DNA of 64,000 bases from Bacillota bacterium (GCA_023414355.1 JAEZOB010000049.1:13089-77088), one strand, 5' to 3'; shown: positions 8,622 through 17,575, counted from the stretch's first letter. Notes: generated by a model from the letters alone, not told the origin. Made by a program: numbers and translations.

Positions 8622-9128
8622 TTAACGTTTTTCTGTTAAGAACATAATCATACTTCTACCCTCGAGCTTTGCAGGCTTTTCGATTACCGCAATATCCTCG
8701 AGCCTCGCAAAGAAAGTATCCAAGATCACCTTGGAGGAGGCTGTATGAGCCATTTCTCGACCGCGAAAACGTAATGCAACCTTCACTTTATCACCGTGAG
8801 TAAGAAATTTACGCGCTTGGTTCGCCTTTGTAGTCAGATCATTATCGTCAATGTTGGGTGACAGTCTGATTTCCTTCACATCGGTTACCTTCTGCTTCTT
8901 CTTGGCTTCTTTTTCTTTTCTCGCCAATTCGTATCTGTATTTACCGTAATCGATAATCTTACAAACCGGTGGTTTCGCTGTAGGAGCTATTTTGACAAGA
9001 TCAAGATTAGCATCCTTCGCAAGCTTCAATGCATCCTTGGAAGACATAATTCCTAACTGTTCACCGTCTTCACCAACCAATCGAACTTCTTTGTCTCTGA
9101 TTTGTTCGTTAATCATTAAATCGCTAAT
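8622..9128 (-). CDS. infC: Translation initiation factor IF-3, AUU start
   Basis: IF-3 prevents premature 30S-50S joining and proofreads the start codon. The protein contains MINEQIRDKEVRLV, the YGKYRYE block and the ALRFRGREMAH block of the C-terminal domain. I place the start at ATT 9128 (ISDLMINEQ), giving 168 residues, because GGAGG ends 9 bases before that ATT and 21 bases before the first in-frame ATG at 9116. An AUU start is a conserved feature of infC: IF-3 itself discriminates against AUU, which gives negative feedback. The gene heads infC-rpmI-rplT and is preceded by a leader with a terminator. Confidence 0.95.
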   Translation of the reverse strand: MSDLMINEQIRDKEVRLVGEDGEQLGIMSSKDALKLAKDANLDLVKIAPTAKPPVCKIIDYGKYRYELARKEKEAKKKQKVTDVKEIRLSPNIDDNDLTTKANQARKFLTHGDKVKVALRFRGREMAHTASSKVILDTFFARLEDIAVIEKPAKLEGRSMIMFLTEKR

Positions 9129-9371
9129 AGTACTGCACCTCCATAGGTTATAAGTTAACTGTTACATAGGTTATAATGCTTTTGCAATAAAAAAGGTGGA
9201 TAAAAAGATTATCCACCTGAACGCACAATTCAACATTGTATGATACATCATAGTCTGATGCACATTATGCACTTTGCATATGACCCGTTCACAGTAAATC
9301 ACTTTACGCTATGGGTGAGAGATGGATTCTCTTCTTTTACCATGTAAATATTGTCATATAATATTCACAGC
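9129..9371 (-). promoter_or_regulatory. infC leader (probable L20-responsive attenuator)
   Basis: About 240 nt of untranslated leader between the promoter and infC. It ends in a perfect intrinsic terminator: GGTGGATAA (9195-9203) and TTATCCACC (9209-9217) with a 5-nt loop, then T-rich sequence in the minus direction, all before the coding region. This position and arrangement fit the Firmicutes L20 leader, in which L20 binding favours termination. I did not verify the pseudoknot pairing. Confidence 0.7.
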
Positions 9372-9377
9372 TAGAAT

Positions 9378-9406
9378 ATTATAACATGCCATTTCCTATA
9401 TGTCAA
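9378..9406 (-). promoter_or_regulatory. Promoter of infC-rpmI-rplT
   Basis: Minus-strand TTGACA (9401-9406) and TATAAT (9378-9383), both exact consensus, with a 17-bp spacer. It lies about 250 bp before infC. Confidence 0.85.
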
Positions 9407-9501
9407 TAAAAATGTGAAAGCTTTTTTACTATGCTTTTCTATCAAGCGATGTCTATTCTATAATAACATTAAATCCTCTATCGTCTATCACTTAACTTCT
9501 C

Positions 9502-10125
9502 TTAAGCCCGAGCTCCGGATCTTCTGGCGAACAGATCCAATGCCTTGGATACTGCAGCCCCTAGAATGAAGCAGGTTATAGCCTCGACGAGTCCATTAAC
9601 ACCAACAAAAGCAAGCACAAAAGCAAATATATTCTTCGTACCAAGCTGCCCTGCAATGTCCTGTATAAACTCAGTGCGATAGAAAAATAACAGCAATAAA
9701 GTCATAAAAAAGAAGGTATTTAACAGCGGTCCGATCAAGCTTGCTCCTGCGTGCGAGATTGCTCTGGTATAACGTCCTTTCTTCATAGCCAGGAACACAA
9801 GACCTGTCAGCCATCCCATCAGCACACGGGCAACGACGCAGACAATGAAGGTTCCAATCGGGTTAATTCCAAGCAACATTGCCCCGAAAGGGCTGGCCCC
9901 AAAGCACTGTGCAAAGCTGGTCAATCCGAAGATCCCTCCTAAAATTGCTCCGGCTGTCGGTCCGAGTACGATAGCACCTACTGCAACCGGAACCACCAAT
10001 AATGTGATCTCCAGTCCTGCTGTTTTGATATACCCGAGTGGTGTAAATGCCATAAGTAAAATGATCGCTGTGAATAATCCCAGCTGTACTACCTTCAAAG
10101 TTCTTTGATTTGTGATTGTTTTCAT
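9502..10125 (-). CDS. ECF transporter S component (vitamin uptake)
   Basis: 207 residues with about six membrane helices, including the Gly/Ala-rich stretches VPVAVGAIVLGPTAGAILGG and ARVLMGWLTGLV that are typical of S components of energy-coupling-factor transporters. These bind a vitamin or precursor and share a common ECF energising module, not encoded in the window. The substrate is not certain; the sequence looks most like the broad family that includes pantothenate and folate S components. AGGAGG precedes the ATG. The upstream 450 bp may hold a regulatory leader, often a vitamin riboswitch for such genes, but I recognise no known aptamer. Confidence 0.8.
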   Translation of the reverse strand: MKTITNQRTLKVVQLGLFTAIILLMAFTPLGYIKTAGLEITLLVVPVAVGAIVLGPTAGAILGGIFGLTSFAQCFGASPFGAMLLGINPIGTFIVCVVARVLMGWLTGLVFLAMKKGRYTRAISHAGASLIGPLLNTFFFMTLLLLFFYRTEFIQDIAGQLGTKNIFAFVLAFVGVNGLVEAITCFILGAAVSKALDLFARRSGARA

Positions 10126-10574
10126 AATATCCTCCTTCTGATTGTTCCAATCTAATCATAGTATTGGTCAATTTAACAACCAAAAAAAATCCTCCAAGGA
10201 TATTCCGAACCTCTATCACACGGCGAAAAAAATGCCGGAACGAAACATGTAATAAGTAACATGGTCTCATTCACCGGCGCATATGCTATAAGTATTATAC
10301 TTAATAAAACAATCTTATTCAGTAATAAATACCAATATCCAGTTCCTGCCGGAATTACTCCTGGGTCAAGACCATCCATTTGGAAAATTGAAAATCGTTC
10401 TGATATTGTCCATCATCCGATCCTCCTTTCCGTCCCTGCAGGGTACGTTAGGATAATCGGCGCTGAATTTCTGTTCCATCCTCAGCCGGAATAACATCTA
10501 TCACAATTTCTTTTATTTTCAGTTGTTAGTAGTATCTTATATGATGCAAAGGTAAAATGCAATAAAAATATTTA
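10126..10574 (-). other. Long leader region upstream of the ECF S component
   Basis: 449 bp without a recognised gene. On the minus strand it contains a ribosome-binding-site-like AAAGGAGGAT followed by a 16-codon frame (starting ATGATGGAC, near 10425), an overlapping 68-codon hydrophobic frame (10173-10379), and a short hairpin ATCCT-TGG-AGGAT followed by eight T residues (about 10182-10197), which could be an attenuator. Either a small membrane peptide or an uncharacterised regulatory RNA would fit. No TPP, FMN, cobalamin, THF or preQ1 core was found by eye. Confidence 0.4.
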
Positions 10575-11396
10575 CTATTTCCATAATTTTAAAACACAGA
10601 TCGGAACAGCAGCAAACAATACCCCGGCGGCTGTCATCAGAATGCTGCTTTGCACAGAATTCGGAATGAGCATCACCAAAAATGCACTTGCATTTACCAG
10701 CACATGCAGGAGAATGGACGCATATAAAGTATTGAATTTCCGGCAGACCAATCCAAACAGGAAGCCTAGCACAGCCGCATAGATTCCCTGGACGATATTC
10801 TGATGGTAAATCCCGAAGAATGCAGCCTGCAGGAGGTTTGCTCCAATGAAGGGAAGCACTCTTCCTGCTTTATGCAGAATCACGCCGCGAAAGACAAGCT
10901 CCTCAGCCATCGGTGCGATCAATACTGTATATAATACGACGACAAACATATTCCCATGGACGAGACTTCCAATTGTCTGTACATAAGACTCAAAAAATCT
11001 CGGAAAGCTACCCATCAGCAGTCCGATCACCCCGGTAAAAAAGCCTTGTCCGCCTAATCCAAGAAGGATCATGAGTGTCAGATTTTTTACTGACAGGAAT
11101 GATTCCGCTTTCCCGTGTACCTCTCCGTTCGTCTCAGTTCGATACCAGAAGAAGGCCAGAATACCCCATATGGCTACGGTAAGCGTGGAAAGCTGATAAC
11201 CTGCATCCTGAGAAAGGGCACTACTTAATAGCTCCGTCAAGCCTTCCAGGTTCTTCAAGGCCTCTATTCCATGACTAAAACCAAGACGGATTCCAACCAT
11301 AACCTCAAACAAAATGATGACAAAAAATGATATCAGAAAAAGCAATACTTCTGCCATGACAAAAGGCAGTATCCCCAAACGAAAGTATTTTTTCAA
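10575..11396 (-). CDS. CPBP family intramembrane metalloprotease
   Basis: 273 residues with roughly eight hydrophobic segments. The three conserved motifs of the CAAX protease/bacteriocin-processing (CPBP, Abi) family are present in order: EELVFRG, FFGIYHQN and HVLVNASAF, which supply the Glu, His and Asn/His residues of the active site within the membrane. Substrates of bacterial CPBP proteins are mostly unknown; some give bacteriocin immunity or process peptides. The start is a TTG at 11396 with AAAGGAAA upstream. It follows the cellobiose phosphorylase gene but is separated from it by a terminator, so it is probably transcribed separately. Confidence 0.85.
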   Translation of the reverse strand: MKKYFRLGILPFVMAEVLLFLISFFVIILFEVMVGIRLGFSHGIEALKNLEGLTELLSSALSQDAGYQLSTLTVAIWGILAFFWYRTETNGEVHGKAESFLSVKNLTLMILLGLGGQGFFTGVIGLLMGSFPRFFESYVQTIGSLVHGNMFVVVLYTVLIAPMAEELVFRGVILHKAGRVLPFIGANLLQAAFFGIYHQNIVQGIYAAVLGFLFGLVCRKFNTLYASILLHVLVNASAFLVMLIPNSVQSSILMTAAGVLFAAVPICVLKLWK

Positions 11397-11437
11397 AGTA
11401 TTTCCTTTCTTTACCCGACTATCCTCGGATTTTAAAA

Positions 11438-11486
11438 GAGACTACTGCAAAATGTTCATATAACCTAACCATTTTGCAGCAGCCTC
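11438..11486 (-). terminator. Terminator after cellobiose phosphorylase gene
   Basis: Stem with arms 11438-11454 and 11470-11486 (core CTGCAAAATG / CATTTTGCAG) followed in the minus direction by TTTTAAAATC. Confidence 0.8.
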
Positions 11487-11545
11487 TTGTCATGATATTC
11501 AATCCTTTATTACGCTAACAGAAATTACAGCAGACACAGGTATGC

Positions 11546-13984
11546 CTATCCGAGTACAACCTCAACCTGATGTGCCTTCTTATCTCCAGCCACAGGGATG
11601 ATGTTGCCCTTTACTTCCTGGCCGTCAACAACCAGCTTCGCTACACCCTTACTTACATGATTCGGGTTCTTTACAGTGATATTATAAACATCTCCTCTGA
11701 ACTCACGGGTCACCTTATAACCGTCCCATGCCTTAGGAATGGAGGGATCTACCTGTAAACCGTCATACTCGGGCTTGATTCCAAGGATGGCCTGGGAAAT
11801 CGCCACAAAGTTCCAGGAAGCAGTACCTGTCAGCCAGGAGTTCTTTGCTTCGCCATGACGTCTTGCATCCTTACCTGCTACCATCTGGGAATATACATAG
11901 GGCTCCATACGATGGATCTCTGAATATTCTTCCGTATAGGAAGGTGCGATTCTTGTATAATAATCAAAGGCCTTATCTCCTCTTCCCATCTGTGCCTCTG
12001 CAACCATGATCCATGCGTTGTTATGGCAGAAGATACCGGCATTTTCCTTATAACCGGCCGGATAGGTGGAGATTTCGCCGTATTCTACATAATACTTTGT
12101 AAATGCAGGGTTCTGAAGCACAAGACCGTACTTGGTTCCGAGGCGTTCTTCTACAGCATCCAATGCCTGAATTGCTTTTCCGTCCTCTGTTCCGCAATTA
12201 CCCATGATACAAAGACCCTGGGACTCGATGAAGATCTTTCCTTCCTCGTTCTCATTGCTACCAATCTTCTTGCCGTAATCATCATAAGCACGTACGAACC
12301 AGGAACCATCCCAGCCGTCCTTCATGATGACATCGCGCATCTTCTTTGCTTCTGCCTTTACTCGATCCGCTTCAGCTGTATTGCCGATCTTATTCATTAA
12401 GGCGATATATTCCTCACCGATATAACAGAACATACCTGCGATCATAACGGACTCTGCCACTCTGCCATCCTTGCTGGTGCTTGTCTGGAAGGACTCACCG
12501 GGTTCTGTGGAGAAGCAGTTTAAGTTCAGACAGTCATTCCAGTCTGCACGACCAATCAAAGGAAGTCCGTGAGGACCTACGTTATTGATGACATGGTCGA
12601 TGGAACGTTTCAGATGGTCTGCCAGAGGTGTTGAGGTAGTCTCATCATTATCAAAGGGTGTCATGACATCCAGAATGGAGAAATCTCCGGTCTCCTTGAT
12701 ATAAGAGGTTACTGCAAGTACCAGCCACAACGGGTCATCATTGAAGTTACCGCCGATTTCATCGTTACCCTTCTTGGTAAGTGGCTGATATTGATGGTAG
12801 GCACCGCCATCCTGAAGCTGTGTGGACGCCAGATCGATAATTCTTTCTCTTGCACGGTCCGGAATCTGGTGAACAAAGCCCAGGAGATCCTGATTGGAAT
12901 CACGGAAGCCCATACCTCGGCCGATACCGGATTCGAAGTAAGAAGCGCTTCTGGAAAGGTTAAAGGTAACCATACATTGATACTGGTTCCAGATATTGAC
13001 CTGACGGTTCAGCTTCTCATCCGCTGATTCTACTGTATACTTTGATAAGAGCTGATCCCAGTTAGCAGCAAGCTCTGCAAAAGCCTTGTCCACTGCCTCT
13101 GTTGTCGCAAAGCGTGCAATCATCTCTTCTGCTTTTTTCTTATTGATGACATTCTTGCTTTCCCATTTTTCTTCGAAAGCATTCTCTACATATCCCAGCA
13201 TAAAGATATATTCCTTGCTTTCGCCGGGCTCTAAATTAACCTCCAGACAATGGGATGCAATCGGGTGCCATCCGTCTGCCACGGAGTTGTTTGATTTACC
13301 TGCAAGTACTGCCTGAGGGTTGTCAAATCCATTGTAGGTTCCCATAAAGCTCTCACGGTCGGAATCAAAACCGGCAATCGGAGCATTAACAGAGAAGAAC
13401 GCATAGTGATCACGTCTTTCCTTGTATTCTGTCTTATGGTAAATCACGGAACCTTTGATCTCTACCTCACCGGTATTATAATTTCTCTGGAAGTTAGTAG
13501 TATCATCCTGTGCATTCCACAGACACCACTCCAGGAAAGAGAATAACTTCACCTGTTTCTTCTTACCGGAAGTATTCTTTACCACTACCTTGTGTACCTC
13601 TGCATTGGTATCCATGGGTACAAAGAAGGTTACCTCTGTTTCTACGCCTCCCCTTGCGCCGGTAATCTTGGTGTAACCCATACCATGTCTGCATTCGTAC
13701 TTATCGAGTTCCTTTTTAACCGGAGCCCAACCCGGAGACCATACGTCACCTTCATCATTAATATAATAATAGCGCCCGCCTCCCAGATCCAACGGCACAT
13801 TATTATAACGATAACGTGTAATTCTCCTAAGCTTCGCATCCTTATAAAAGCTGTAACCTCCGGCGGTATTTGAAATCAATGAAAAGAACGCCTGAGATCC
13901 CAGATAATTAATCCATGGATACGGAGTGGTGGGTGTCGTGATGACATACTCCTTCTTAGAATCATCAAAATAACCAAATTGCAT
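11546..13984 (-). CDS. Cellobiose phosphorylase (GH94)
   Basis: 812 residues, the usual size for clostridial GH94 cellobiose phosphorylase. The enzyme splits cellobiose with phosphate into glucose 1-phosphate and glucose in the cytoplasm, saving ATP during cellulose use. The N-terminus (MQFGYFDDSKKEYVITTP, then TPYPWINYLG) and SNTAGGYSFYKDAKLRRITRYRYN are characteristic, as is the RADWNDCLNLNCFS block near residues 479-492 that carries the general acid. No signal peptide is present, as expected for an intracellular enzyme fed by an importer (none is seen here). AGGAGG and a consensus-like promoter lie upstream and a terminator downstream, so it is a single-gene unit. Confidence 0.95.
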   Translation of the reverse strand: MQFGYFDDSKKEYVITTPTTPYPWINYLGSQAFFSLISNTAGGYSFYKDAKLRRITRYRYNNVPLDLGGGRYYYINDEGDVWSPGWAPVKKELDKYECRHGMGYTKITGARGGVETEVTFFVPMDTNAEVHKVVVKNTSGKKKQVKLFSFLEWCLWNAQDDTTNFQRNYNTGEVEIKGSVIYHKTEYKERRDHYAFFSVNAPIAGFDSDRESFMGTYNGFDNPQAVLAGKSNNSVADGWHPIASHCLEVNLEPGESKEYIFMLGYVENAFEEKWESKNVINKKKAEEMIARFATTEAVDKAFAELAANWDQLLSKYTVESADEKLNRQVNIWNQYQCMVTFNLSRSASYFESGIGRGMGFRDSNQDLLGFVHQIPDRARERIIDLASTQLQDGGAYHQYQPLTKKGNDEIGGNFNDDPLWLVLAVTSYIKETGDFSILDVMTPFDNDETTSTPLADHLKRSIDHVINNVGPHGLPLIGRADWNDCLNLNCFSTEPGESFQTSTSKDGRVAESVMIAGMFCYIGEEYIALMNKIGNTAEADRVKAEAKKMRDVIMKDGWDGSWFVRAYDDYGKKIGSNENEEGKIFIESQGLCIMGNCGTEDGKAIQALDAVEERLGTKYGLVLQNPAFTKYYVEYGEISTYPAGYKENAGIFCHNNAWIMVAEAQMGRGDKAFDYYTRIAPSYTEEYSEIHRMEPYVYSQMVAGKDARRHGEAKNSWLTGTASWNFVAISQAILGIKPEYDGLQVDPSIPKAWDGYKVTREFRGDVYNITVKNPNHVSKGVAKLVVDGQEVKGNIIPVAGDKKAHQVEVVLG

Positions 13985-14026
13985 TGTTATAATCCTCCTT
14001 ATTACTATTTTAATACTCCATTCCCA

Positions 14027-14055
14027 ATTATATTATACCTTTTGAGGCTTTTCAA
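14027..14055 (-). promoter_or_regulatory. Promoter of cellobiose phosphorylase gene
   Basis: Minus-strand TTGAAA (14050-14055) and TATAAT (14027-14032), 17-bp spacer; a second TATAAT overlaps at 14032-14037. Confidence 0.7.
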
Positions 14056-14225
14056 CCATAAGTAATCGCGAATGAATAATTTATTGAATTTGGGATTAGC
14101 TGAAACCCTGTCTTCCCTTACTCAGCTTTGTGTTGTATCATATTTAAGATTCTTTTTATAATTTATTTCTTTTTATCTAAATGCAAATATGATAGACTAG
14201 AATTTGTCAATTAGAGGGGAACTCA

Positions 14226-14373
14226 GCTTAACAGTTAAGATTAAAGTGCCAAAAATGTGCGCAGCAGACTTCTGGATGCACGATATTGCTATGCAAGCTC
14301 GTTTGCAATAGCAAGCTCGTGCATCCAGAAAGTGCCTTTGGTACTTTTGACACTCTAATCTTAACTGTTAAGC
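14226..14373. repeat. Long palindromic element (MITE-like copy C)
   Basis: Terminal inverted repeats of about 30 bp, 14226-14257 and 14342-14373, beginning GCTTAACAGTTAAGATTA on each strand. The inner part of each repeat (TTAAAGTGcCAAAAA and CTTTTGACACTCTAA) matches the ends of the elements at 31745 and 36878. The centre is a long near-perfect hairpin (about 14269-14331, TTCTGGATGCACGA with TCGTGCATCCAGAA). Confidence 0.7.
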
Positions 14374-14404
14374 ATCCAAAGTTACGAAAAAGCGAGGTAC
14401 AGTT

Positions 14405-15106
14405 ATGCCGAAACAAACAAGATTATCTGAAGATGCCGCCATCTATCAGCAGAGACAGGAATTAACCGAGAAGGAAAAGCTTAAGGATATGTCCAAGGGC
14501 AGCAAAATTGCTTATCTTTGGGAATATTATCGAGTTCATGCACTCGTTATCCTTCTGGTGATCGGATTTGCTATTTATATTATTCATAGTATCGTTACTC
14601 CGAAGGTCGAAACAAAGCTCTATGCAGCAATTATCAATAATACGATCAGTGATGAGGTCTGGGAGCAATATCAGACAGACGTATCCGATTACTTGAATTT
14701 AGATCCCAAAAAAGAGGATGTCATCCTAAATCGTGCCTTTTATTTAAAAGGTGATGCCCAATATGCCATGAACATGCAGACCGCATTGGTAACCTATGTA
14801 TCTGCAAAAGAGGTTGATATTTTAATCGCACCGGAATCCCAGTTCAAGCAGTACACATTAAACGGATTTAATGATAAGCTCTACGATGATCTTCCAACTG
14901 ACCTTTATTCCGAGTTGACTGATGATCTGTATGTCACCTCTACGGAAGATGATCCCGAAGAAAATGCTTATGGTATTTACCTTACAGATACTAAGCTTTT
15001 CAGTCAGTATGCAGATAATACAGATCCTTATATCCTTGGTATCATATCCAATTCCGGTCACAAGGAGAATGCGATAGAGTTTATCCGTATGTTATTCCAA
15101 CAATAA
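14405..15106 (+). CDS. Single-pass membrane protein of unknown function
   Basis: 233 residues. A charged N-terminal cytoplasmic segment (about 1-45) is followed by one membrane helix (about 48-66, VHALVILLVIGFAIYIIHS) and an extracytoplasmic domain of about 165 residues rich in acidic and aromatic residues, including repeated motifs of the form DxLYxxLxxDLY. I do not recognise a named family; similar proteins are common in Lachnospiraceae. It stands between a palindromic element and a bidirectional terminator. The ribosome binding site (GCGAGG) is modest. No enzymatic motif is visible. Confidence 0.7.
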   Translation: MPKQTRLSEDAAIYQQRQELTEKEKLKDMSKGSKIAYLWEYYRVHALVILLVIGFAIYIIHSIVTPKVETKLYAAIINNTISDEVWEQYQTDVSDYLNLDPKKEDVILNRAFYLKGDAQYAMNMQTALVTYVSAKEVDILIAPESQFKQYTLNGFNDKLYDDLPTDLYSELTDDLYVTSTEDDPEENAYGIYLTDTKLFSQYADNTDPYILGIISNSGHKENAIEFIRMLFQQ

Positions 15107-15137
15107 TCCTGTCAGAACGTGTCTTTATTATAATTGC

Positions 15138-15190
15138 AAACAAACTCCCGGCAAGAGGATTAATACCCTAATGCCGGGAGTTTGTTTTTG
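15138..15190. terminator. Bidirectional terminator between membrane-protein gene and asd
   Basis: Stem AAACAAACTCCCGGCA (15138-15153) with TGCCGGGAGTTTGTTT (15172-15187), T-rich on the plus side and A-rich on the opposite flank, serving the convergent genes ending at 15106 and 15258. Confidence 0.85.
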
Positions 15191-15257
15191 TTGCTTTTCA
15201 TTTAGTTCTATATATTTTGTTGCACATGCTAAAGTTACCATGCATATTTTCGTATAC

Positions 15258-16340
15258 TTATTTCGCTGTAATATAACCCTGAGCCTTCAGTAATTCTGCA
15301 GTCAGTACACCGCCGCCTGCTGCACCGCGTACTGTATTATGGGATAAACCAACAAACTTATAATCGAATACAGTATCCTCACGAAGTCTTCCAAAACATA
15401 CGCCCATACCATTTTCATAATCACGGTCCAACTTTGCCTGTGGACGGTTATCCTCTTCGAAGTACTTAATGAACTGCTTCGGAGCACTGGGAAGATTAAG
15501 TTCCTGGGGAACACCCTTGAACTCGGCCCATGCCTTCAGGATTTCTTCCTTGGTAGGTTTCTTTTTGAAATTAACAAATACCGCTGCTGTATGACCATCC
15601 GTTACAGGAACTCGGATACACTGGGTAGTAATCACGGGACCATCTGCCTTTACGATCTTTCCGTCTACTACCTTACCCCAGATACGAAGGGGCTCCTGCT
15701 CGCTCTTTTCTTCTTCGCCACCGATATAAGGGATCACATTGTCTATCATCTCCGGCCAGTCTGCAAAATTCTTACCTGCACCTGAGATTGCCTGATAGGT
15801 TGTGGCAACAACCAGAGTCGGCTCATATTCCAGTAAAGCATGAAGAGCAGGTGTGTAGCTCTGGATGGAGCAATTGGGCTTCACAACGATAAAGCCTTTC
15901 TTGGTTCCCAGACGCTTCTTCTGAGCTTCTATTACTTCAAGATGTTCGGGATTTAATTCCGGTACTAACATCGGAACATCGGGTGTCCATCTATGAGCAC
16001 TGTTATTCGATACGACAGGTGTTTCCGCTTTCGCGTACGCTTCTTCGATTGCCTTGATCTCATCCTTCGTCATATCTACTGCACTGAAGACAAAGTCAAC
16101 GCTTGCGCTGACTGCTTCCACATCATTTACGTTCATTACGACAAGCTTTTTAACGCTTTCCGGCATCGGTGTGGTCATCTTCCAACGATCCCCAACAGCC
16201 TCCTCGTATGTCTTTCCTGCGCTTCTAGGACTTGCAGCTACAGTAACCACTTCAAACCAGGGATGGTTCTCCAATAAGGAAATGAAGCGTTGCCCTACCA
16301 TTCCTGTTCCTCCAAGAATTCCTACCTTTAACTTTCCCAT
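15258..16340 (-). CDS. asd: Aspartate-semialdehyde dehydrogenase
   Basis: 360 residues from the ATG at 16340, chosen because GGAGG precedes it by 8 bases; an upstream ATG at 16376 lacks a site. The enzyme reduces aspartyl phosphate to aspartate semialdehyde with NADPH, the branch point to lysine, diaminopimelate, threonine and methionine. The N-terminal GILGGTGMVGQRF nucleotide-binding motif and catalytic Cys in VKPNCSIQ are clear. Length and the ITTQCIRVPVTDGHTAAV block place it in the archaeal/fungal-type branch common in clostridia. It has its own promoter (16397-16424) and is followed by a terminator. Confidence 0.95.
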   Translation of the reverse strand: MGKLKVGILGGTGMVGQRFISLLENHPWFEVVTVAASPRSAGKTYEEAVGDRWKMTTPMPESVKKLVVMNVNDVEAVSASVDFVFSAVDMTKDEIKAIEEAYAKAETPVVSNNSAHRWTPDVPMLVPELNPEHLEVIEAQKKRLGTKKGFIVVKPNCSIQSYTPALHALLEYEPTLVVATTYQAISGAGKNFADWPEMIDNVIPYIGGEEEKSEQEPLRIWGKVVDGKIVKADGPVITTQCIRVPVTDGHTAAVFVNFKKKPTKEEILKAWAEFKGVPQELNLPSAPKQFIKYFEEDNRPQAKLDRDYENGMGVCFGRLREDTVFDYKFVGLSHNTVRGAAGGGVLTAELLKAQGYITAK

Positions 16341-16396
16341 CTTTATTCCTCCATCTTGTTCTTGTATGGCATACATTTGTCTTTACTGTAAAATAT

Positions 16397-16424
16397 ACTA
16401 TATCTTAATTTCAAAAAATTGCAA
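16397..16424 (-). promoter_or_regulatory. Probable asd promoter
   Basis: Minus-strand TTGCAA (16419-16424) and TATAGT (16397-16402) with a 16-bp spacer, about 57 bp before the asd start. No lysine riboswitch fits in the short gap. Confidence 0.5.
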
Positions 16425-16495
16425 CCCTTTTTTAAATAAAACATAATATTTGTTAGAATTATATAAGTATCCACCGATTTCACAGTTTCGTTTGG

Positions 16496-17464
16496 TTATT
16501 TTTCTGCATGTTTCTCATACTCGTCAAGGAGATGACGCAAATCCTGTAGTGTCTCGATCTCATTAACTCTGTTACGAAGCTTTGACGAACCGGGATAACC
16601 TGTGGTGTACCAGGCAACATGCTTGCGCATCTCACGGATTCCGATAAACTCTCCCTTATACTCTGCGGACAGGGTTCCATGTCGTAGAATCATCTCCTTC
16701 ACTTCGCCAAACTCAGGCTTTGGAAGCAGGATACCCTCCTTTAAATAAGTCTGAATCTGTTCGAACAGCCAGGGATTTCCCCTTGCTCCTCTGGCAATCA
16801 TGATTGCATCGCATCCCGTCTCAGTAAGCATACGTTTTGCATCCTGAGGTGTGAATACGTCGCCGCTTCCGATGACCGGCACAGCTACTGCTTCCTTTAC
16901 CTTACGTATACTCTCCCAATCCGCCTTACCGCTGTAGTACTGCTCCCTGGTCCTGGCATGTACGGTAATTGCTGCTGCGCCGTTCGCCTCTGCGATTTTT
17001 GCTACCTCTACGGCATTTTCCTCTTGAAATCCCTTTCGGATCTTTACTGTAACCGGCTTCTGAATGGCGGACGATACCTTACGGACAATTTCACCAATCA
17101 ATTCTGGTGTCTTCATCAGCGCCGAACCTTCTCCGTTATTGACCACCTTAGGTACCGGGCAGCCCATATTAATATCCAGGATATCAAAATTACGTATTTC
17201 CAGTCTCTTCGCAGTCTCGCTTAAGATGTCAGGATCAGCTCCAAACAATTGAAGCGCACAGGGACGTTCTTCTTCACTGATTTTAAGCAGAAGCTCTGTA
17301 TTCTTATTGTTATATTGTATTCCCTTGGCACTGACCATCTCTGTATAGACAAGATTAGCCCCTTTCTCTTTACACAGCAAACGAAATGGCAGGTCGGTAA
17401 CTCCTGCCATAGGTCCAAGAAATAATCTTCCGTCTATCCTTACATTTCCTATATTAAAACTCAT
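16496..17464 (-). CDS. dusB: tRNA-dihydrouridine synthase B
   Basis: 322 residues. Dus enzymes use FMN and NADPH to reduce specific uridines in the tRNA D-loop. Seen: N-terminal LGPMAGVTDLPFR flavin-binding motif, the catalytic Cys in DINMGCPVPKVVNNGEGSAL, then VKIRKGF, ITVHARTREQYYSG and the phosphate-binding IARGARGNPW. The GDVFTPQDA segment and length fit the DusB group. It lies 111 bp downstream of coaX on the same strand, a neighbourhood common in Firmicutes, and probably shares its transcript. Confidence 0.95.
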   Translation of the reverse strand: MSFNIGNVRIDGRLFLGPMAGVTDLPFRLLCKEKGANLVYTEMVSAKGIQYNNKNTELLLKISEEERPCALQLFGADPDILSETAKRLEIRNFDILDINMGCPVPKVVNNGEGSALMKTPELIGEIVRKVSSAIQKPVTVKIRKGFQEENAVEVAKIAEANGAAAITVHARTREQYYSGKADWESIRKVKEAVAVPVIGSGDVFTPQDAKRMLTETGCDAIMIARGARGNPWLFEQIQTYLKEGILLPKPEFGEVKEMILRHGTLSAEYKGEFIGIREMRKHVAWYTTGYPGSSKLRNRVNEIETLQDLRHLLDEYEKHAEK

Positions 17465-17575
17465 GATAACTCCGTTTCCATGTATATTGCCTGTTCATAG
17501 ACTTTTCTAACAATAAATTCAACTGTGCCATCAGCCGGATTCAAATTCGAACTGACTATGATTTCGTACTGTAGG

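Larger units (their letters stand above)
13985..14404. other. Divergent intergenic region between cellobiose phosphorylase and a membrane-protein gene
   Basis: 420 bp. The left part holds the minus-strand promoter of the GH94 gene (14027-14055). The right part holds the long palindromic element at 14226-14373, which ends 31 bp before the start codon of the plus-strand gene at 14405. No operator for a sugar regulator was recognised. Confidence 0.6.

Noticed and set aside
10170..10215. preQ1 riboswitch suggested by AGAGGTTC before the ECF S component
   Set aside because: The required downstream A-rich pairing segment is absent; the similarity is limited to a short stretch.
10173..10379. 68-codon hydrophobic minus-strand frame upstream of the ECF S component as a gene
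   Set aside because: Its start overlaps the small frame before it, no proper ribosome binding site precedes it, and it ends in a T-run hairpin; kept only as part of the leader description.
16341..16495. Lysine riboswitch before asd
   Set aside because: The gap to dusB is only about 155 bp and contains a plain promoter; no aptamer-like structure is visible.
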